From Bacteroidia bacterium (GTDB taxonomy: Bacteria > Bacteroidota > Bacteroidia > Bacteroidales > CAJPTX01), in NCBI GenBank assembly GCA_905373625.1, contig CAJPTS010000061.1, positions 1-8,975 of the forward strand: a stretch of 8,975 nucleotides of DNA. Direction: 5' to 3'. Position 1 is the first letter of the stretch; the number at the start of each line of letters is the position of its first letter. This document shows positions 1 through 6,100 of this stretch, one piece after another. The notes below the pieces were generated by a model. The model worked only from the letters and a program-made list of their open reading frames with translations. It was not told the origin of the DNA and ran no database searches. A program made the translations under genes and the position numbers.

Positions 1-122
1 ACGCCCTGCGTGTTGATCAACGAGTATTTCCCGCGCAAATCACCGCTTAAAATGCGTAATTGAGTATTAAACGGATTGGGCGCTACCTGTACGTTCGCAA
101 ATACAGCATCGTCAACAGCAGT
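1..122 (-). other. Type A T9SS C-terminal sorting domain, N-terminal part only
   Basis: The last ~40 codons in the window read AVFANVQVAPNPF, NTQLRILSGDL and GKYSLINTQG. The V.PNP motif followed by a hydrophobic strand and a Y.L.N..G strand is the start of the ~80-residue type A sorting domain that guides cargo through the Por/T9SS translocon, where it is usually removed and replaced by A-LPS or another anchor. The closing part (commonly PAG.Y.V....G and K..K) is outside the window, so the gene's end and total length (about 2,980-3,000 residues) are estimates. Confidence 0.85.
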
Positions 123-3100
123 TTCCTTTTCAAACACGGCTTTCACTTCTACATCTGCTGTTACTGTAAACTTACCGTCCGCCTTAATGTCTTTCTTGCC
201 TGCCATTAAGCTCTTCAGCTTCCAACCTGTTGTAGGCTTTGCCATTGCGGTAAGTTCTGTACCCTCAGGAACGGCATTCAATTTATTTTCTTCAATGCCA
301 GTGATGGTCAGCGTGCCTTCGCCGACTTTAGTAGTAGTGACTACGAATGTCTGTGGCGTATTCTCTTCAAAGAGTGCCTTATAGGTTTTAGTCGCCTGTA
401 CATTCGCATCTGTACGAGGGTTGTCTGTATTACCGTCATCCCATCTCATAAAATGATAACCGTCGTCTGGCAAAGCCTCTACCGCAGTTCCACTCGCGCC
501 TTGTTTTACATTTTGAACCAATTCGCCGCGCAAATCGCCGTGTTTTCCTGCAATGTAAGTCAGCGTGTATACAGGGACTTCCTGTGTGAACTCTGCCTGA
601 TACATTTTCCCATCCTCAGTAACCTTGTCGGTGCGCGGATTCATCGTAGAACCATCAGACCACTGCAAGAATTCGTAGCCTGCGGCAGCAACTGCTACTA
701 CTGGCGTACTCATTTCTCCTACCGCTACGCGCTGATAAGCAATACCCGTAATACGACCATTGGCTTTAGCAGAATACGTTACACTATACATATCCTTGAC
801 CTTAGGCTTAAAGAACGCCTTTACAGACACATGTGCAGCGTCTTGTCTTTCATCATTCGGATTGGCGTCAGACCATTTATCAAAGACATATCCGTCATCT
901 GGCACAGCCTTTACTTTTGCCCCAGGTGTTCCTGCACTTGTGGTAAATTCTAGGACTGTTTCCAGTTCAGTAGTCCCATCTTTTTGCAACTTCCCGTTCT
1001 CGGCAGCCATGTAGCGTAATACCACGTTGGAAGGATCGGGCGAATACTTTACAGAGATGTCGTCTATTGCCAAGAATGCGTCCAATGACTGGTTGGAAAG
1101 ATACCAACGTAGGCGCAAAAAGCTATGTGTGCCTAGAGTGGCGTCAGGAATCTCAAAGCTCATTATCGCTCCGTCGTTGAAAGGCGTAATATCTATCCCA
1201 TCCTGCCACACATTGTCCTCGAAACTATACTGCGCTTTAGCTACATCGGTTGTAGGATCATCCTGGAAGAAATTGCGCGAGAAGGAGACAACAACCTTCG
1301 ATCCAGCATCCCGCCCCGCGAGCGATAGCCACGGCGAAATGGCAGATGTTTGCTCATTGTAAGCCCAATCTCGATAAGAATCAACAAGGAGTGCATGACC
1401 GTCTTTCGATCCCGTATTGCCACGTATCTCGGCACGCTCGGAATAACTCCAACCAAAACCTTCATTGGGTTCGGGGAAAAGCCAATTTTCAATACAGGAG
1501 TTCCCACTTTCAAAGTCTTCTGCCCAGGTAATCAGATGTGCCTTGAAGAATTTGGCTTCCACTTTCAGGTCACTCTTTACATTAGTATCAGTGCGCGTAA
1601 GAGTGGTTACTCCATCAGACCACCCCATAAAGACGTAACCTGGCTCTGCTTTTATTTCAACAGGAGTACCATTTCCGCCAGGGATAACCGACTGCTCGAG
1701 GTCGCCCGAGACTAACGTTCCTCCCTTTCCTATCACGTAAGTTAACTTATAACCAATGGGTTCAAAGGTCGCTGTAACCGTTTTATCGCTCGTAACCCCT
1801 TTGTCTGTGCGTGCAGCTTCCCGTTGACCGTCAGACCACTGTTTGAAACGGTAGGCTATATTGTTGGGCACAGCCACTACCTGTTCGCCATTCTGACCAT
1901 TAGCGACCTTTTGTATTGCGACTCCTTGTAGAATCCCGTGTTCGTCAACTTGGTACGTAAGCGTGTGTACCAGCTTCAGGAGTTGCAATTCAAATTCCAG
2001 CGAACGACCTTTCACCTTAAACGCCTGACTCGCCGAAGTGTACCCATCTTTCGTAAGTAGCACCTCATAGTCGCCTGGCAAAAGGTTGAAAATAGCCTTT
2101 CCCTCAGCATCCGTTGTGAGAGTATATATGCCGCATTGTAGCGTAGCTCCTGCAAGCGGCTCATTGGTTTCGTCTTTGACAGTAAATGTAACGCGGCGCA
2201 TGTTTGTCGCCGCTACAACGTGTAGCTTGCCTTCTGTGCGTGTTACCGTGTAATTCCCCGATTCATAAGGAGCAGTATATCCGTGAGGTACAACAGTATA
2301 TTCGCCAGGTTCGAGCGGTAACATTGTAGCGTTCCAAACGCTACCATCAGCTAGTTTTACGTCGTATTGCCAATTAAGTAGATACTCTGATCCTTCAAAC
2401 TGTAAGCCGTCGTACTCAAAAAAGAACTCTGGCAATTCTGCCCCTTGTTCCATTGTGGCATCTTGGATGCGAATGGTGATTGGGATGCGTTTTACTTCGA
2501 TTTCGCGTTCCTTGGGCTGCGCAGCCTTATACTGCACATTACCTTCTTGCGTAGCTACAATGGTTGTTGTGCCCACTGCTGTCGTTATCAGGTTGCCGTA
2601 GGCATCTACTGTGGCAACAGCGGGATTCTTGCTCTGGTACTTTACTGCCAACCCCGAAGAAGATTTGGCATCGAGTGGGAGTTTTTCATTTGTAAAGTCT
2701 CGAACTATTTTCTCCGTATCCCACGTAATCTCTTGTTTCATAGAGAGCTGCACGGTGTAGAATTTCACATCGCGCTTATTTGCGGCAACTACACGTAGCG
2801 TTTGCGGCGTGCTCAAATCGAGCTCCAGATCGCTCCCTACTACAATTTCGTCCTCGCCTTTGTAAAGTTTCGCATTCTCGGAGATGGCATTTACTACAAC
2901 CTTTACGTTCTTGATATTGATCTGATTTGTAGCAGATTCATTTTCCGCTGCAAGCAAGATCATTTCTTCTGGATTCTCTACCACGATGTCTTGCTTCAAA
3001 CCCTGATTCTTTGCCTTGGGTAAAGTGAGTTTTGTGAGCTCACATCTATTCGACAGGTCGTTCATAAGCTTGAGATCTAGCTCTTGTGTAAGAGTTACGC

Positions 3101-6100
3101 CGAAAAGATCGGTCTTGGTCGCGGTAAAATGCAACTTATGGTCAGCGTTGGAGAAATCGTAAACCTGTCCTTCTGTGATTTCCGTACCCTTGAACATGAT
3201 TTTACTCCCTGCCCAATCTGGCGTGAATTTAATCTTCACGTTATTGAAGTTTGCAAAGTCGGAGGGCATAGTAGCGATTGCCTCTCCGCTAGTGGCATAA
3301 GTAACGGGGATTAGTTGACCTTCTACTTCAATCTTTGCGATCACGTTCTTAATAGGCGTCCACACATTATCGCGCTCGGAGACGATACTAGCATAGAGAT
3401 CATTGCCATACATAGACGCCTTTCCTTCGCCCTCCGTGTAGATATATTCTCCTACACATTCAGGAGGCAAGACCATAGCCGTTCGTACACTGCGCGCCAT
3501 GTTCTGCTTTATCTCTTGCTCGGTACGCGTGGTCTTCCAGATTCGGAACATGGCATTTTGTCCTCGAATAGCTCTGTTAAGTGCAAAACCGTTAAAGTAG
3601 AACCCAGCTCTGTCGCGTCGTTCCATTTCTACTTTCTGACCGTCAACATAGACCTCTATCTTGGTGGTTTTACCCCATTCGATCGGATTCTCCTTCTCCT
3701 GCTTCATACTCACGGCAATGTGCTGCCACTGCCCAGGCTTTACTACAGGCAGCTTGCTGGTAAACTGACCATTACGCCCAGCGATGAACGCCAATGTGTT
3801 GTCTGCAAAATCGGTGTAACCAGCTACGGAGGCTAGGAATACGCCATCGCCGTTGATGTATTGTCCGAACTGTGTCTCGTCTAGCTTCCACCAGCCTTCT
3901 ATAGTGGCTTCATCTTTAATTTGCTTGGCAACTGAGGGCAATATAACCCCTTCTTTCATAGAACCTTCGAACTTCAGCCCAAACAGTTTGTCATTATTCT
4001 GCGGTGATATCTTATACACAGAAAGTGAGACCTCATTATCATCTGGGGTAGAATCTGCTTTGCTCAGCGAGACTGTGATTTTATGGCTGCCTACGGCATC
4101 TAGATCGGCTTTTTGCTGGAATGTTACCATTCCTTCAGTGCGAGGAGCTAAATCGCAATTCAATGTTTCCGTGACTGTCGTTCCCTCGTCTACTTTGTAG
4201 GATAATGAGACCGTTTTCAGCAGTGCAAGCCCCGTGTTGCGGAGTTTCACGGTGATCGGCGTTTCATTTGTGAGTGCTCGCCCCGTTTTTAGATTTTCAA
4301 TGGAAAGTAATCCTACTTCATAATCGTGTGGACTTGCCTCAGCCTTCACATTGGCAGTAACGTCTGCCACGCTTCCCCACTCAATAGCATCGACGCTACT
4401 AAATTCCTGATAATTAGCGTCTGTAGCCAACATGAAACGCATGCGTCGTTCTCCTGTTTCAAGTGTTGCGAGAAGCGAATAGTCTAAGGAGATCCAGTAC
4501 TCTTGTACGTCCTGCACTAACGGGATCATTACCAATTCGGGGTCATTGTCTTCGAGTGTATTATCGTTATTGAGATCCACCCACACCCGAATTTTTGCTG
4601 CCGCCTGCACCGCATTGGGTTTAGAAGATAACCAAACTTGGAGTGCATTTTGACTTTTGTAGAGCGGGATCTTTTTCTCGGGCATATAGAGTACTTGTTC
4701 AGATGGTTTAAAGCGGATTGTATCGCTTTCGCTCGCAAGGCGCACCTTTGCAATATACAACTGCTTGGGATTGCCTATAGAACCGCCTCCGTCCCAGATA
4801 GGGTCATTCAAGATCTCAATGCTATTCGTATTGTTAGCTACCTCGCCATCCTTTGCCAACTGTGCCTGTATTTGCTTACGTGTCGGGGCGGTTTTATCTA
4901 TTTCTTCAGGTAGTGTATAGATAGTTTCAGTTTTTGCTTTTAGCTCGGGGATCTCATACCTGCGTACCATTCCATTGGTGGTTACCCAAAGCCCGACATT
5001 GTAGAGTGGTGCCTCCACCAAATTTTCAACGGTCAGCTGTATCTTCGCATGGTTAGTATCTGAACCAGCGGTCTGAGTCATCGCTTTCAACTTCCACAAA
5101 TCAGGCATTTCAATCTCATTGAATTGGCCTTTCCAACCATCGCCTGGCACCTCATTGTGCCCAAACATCATGAATGTAAGACCGCCATCTGTAGCCTCCG
5201 ACACGAATGAACAAGCTGGCATCTTGCCCGTGATATAGCCCGTTGCCATATTTCTATTTACTGCCAACTCCGAAGAGACATTGCCCGTGAGTACATAAAG
5301 AGTATCGTGTGGCGCGAGAGCAATCTCGTCGAATGTAACCTGTAGCGTGTGATTCGGGTCTGTAGGCAGAACCTTGAGAATTGCTCGTTCGTCTTCATGA
5401 TAAGGAGCAAGCGCTCCACGCCCATCTGTAAAGGCAATGCTCGGAGTGGTCAGGGTGCTGCTTATCTTAGGAACAATCGGGAAAAGCATGCCCATGAGTT
5501 CCATGTAGGAGACCTCAGGCATTGTCAGTGTTTCCCCCATATTATAGACCTCAAAGCTTGCCGTATTATTTTCCGCCTTAGCGTCATTAGCTACGCTAGT
5601 ACGCACCATTACGTTGAATTTGTGCGCTTCAACACTACTAAAGTCAAAGGGTATCGAGAATCTCTGATCTTCAAAAGGTTTTAGGAGATCTACTGTTTGT
5701 GAGAAGGCGACTCGCCCATCCACCTGTACTGAGACAGGGACTTGTCTCAATTCTACTGACGAGTTGTTGACAAGCCTGAATGAGATCTTTTCTTCCTTCA
5801 TTTGAGCCTTTGCTGCGATGCGCGGAGTGTTTACGCTTGCAATTGCAACATCAGCAAACGGCGTCTTTTTCCGTATTTGGTAGTAGGCGATTATGAGGGA
5901 ATTACCATCTCCATCTAGGGCTGCTTCTAGTGCAAGTGTTACTTTTTCGCCAGCATAGGGGCTAAGATCCCAGCATAAGATGTGCTCATCAGCATCTGCA
6001 GTAATGTGCGTACGTCCCAGGACGTCTTTCACTTCGTTGCCATTCACCACCAAGCGCAGTAATGCACCATTGGGTTTCTTTTCAGCATGCTGCATGAGCA

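Noticed and set aside
31..536. Eleven-base match CCGCGCAAATC at 31-41 and 526-536
   Set aside because: In both places it encodes the residues Asp-Leu-Arg-Gly in the same frame, once in the sorting domain and once in a repeat unit. Flanks differ, so it is chance or codon-level similarity and not an attachment site or direct repeat.
453..953. 166-codon open frame on the plus strand
   Set aside because: It lies wholly inside the repeat region of the minus-strand protease gene, whose translation is clearly meaningful. The plus-strand peptide has no recognisable family and is a shadow of the real frame.
652..1623. Shared bases CCATCAGACCAC at 652-663 and 1612-1623
   Set aside because: This is the codon run for the conserved W-S-D-G motif of the protein repeats. 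It does not indicate a separate DNA element.
3315..3836. 173-codon open frame on the plus strand
   Set aside because: It overlaps the LamG-like part of the protease gene on the opposite strand. Its peptide has no domain pattern and it has no intergenic space or start context of its own.
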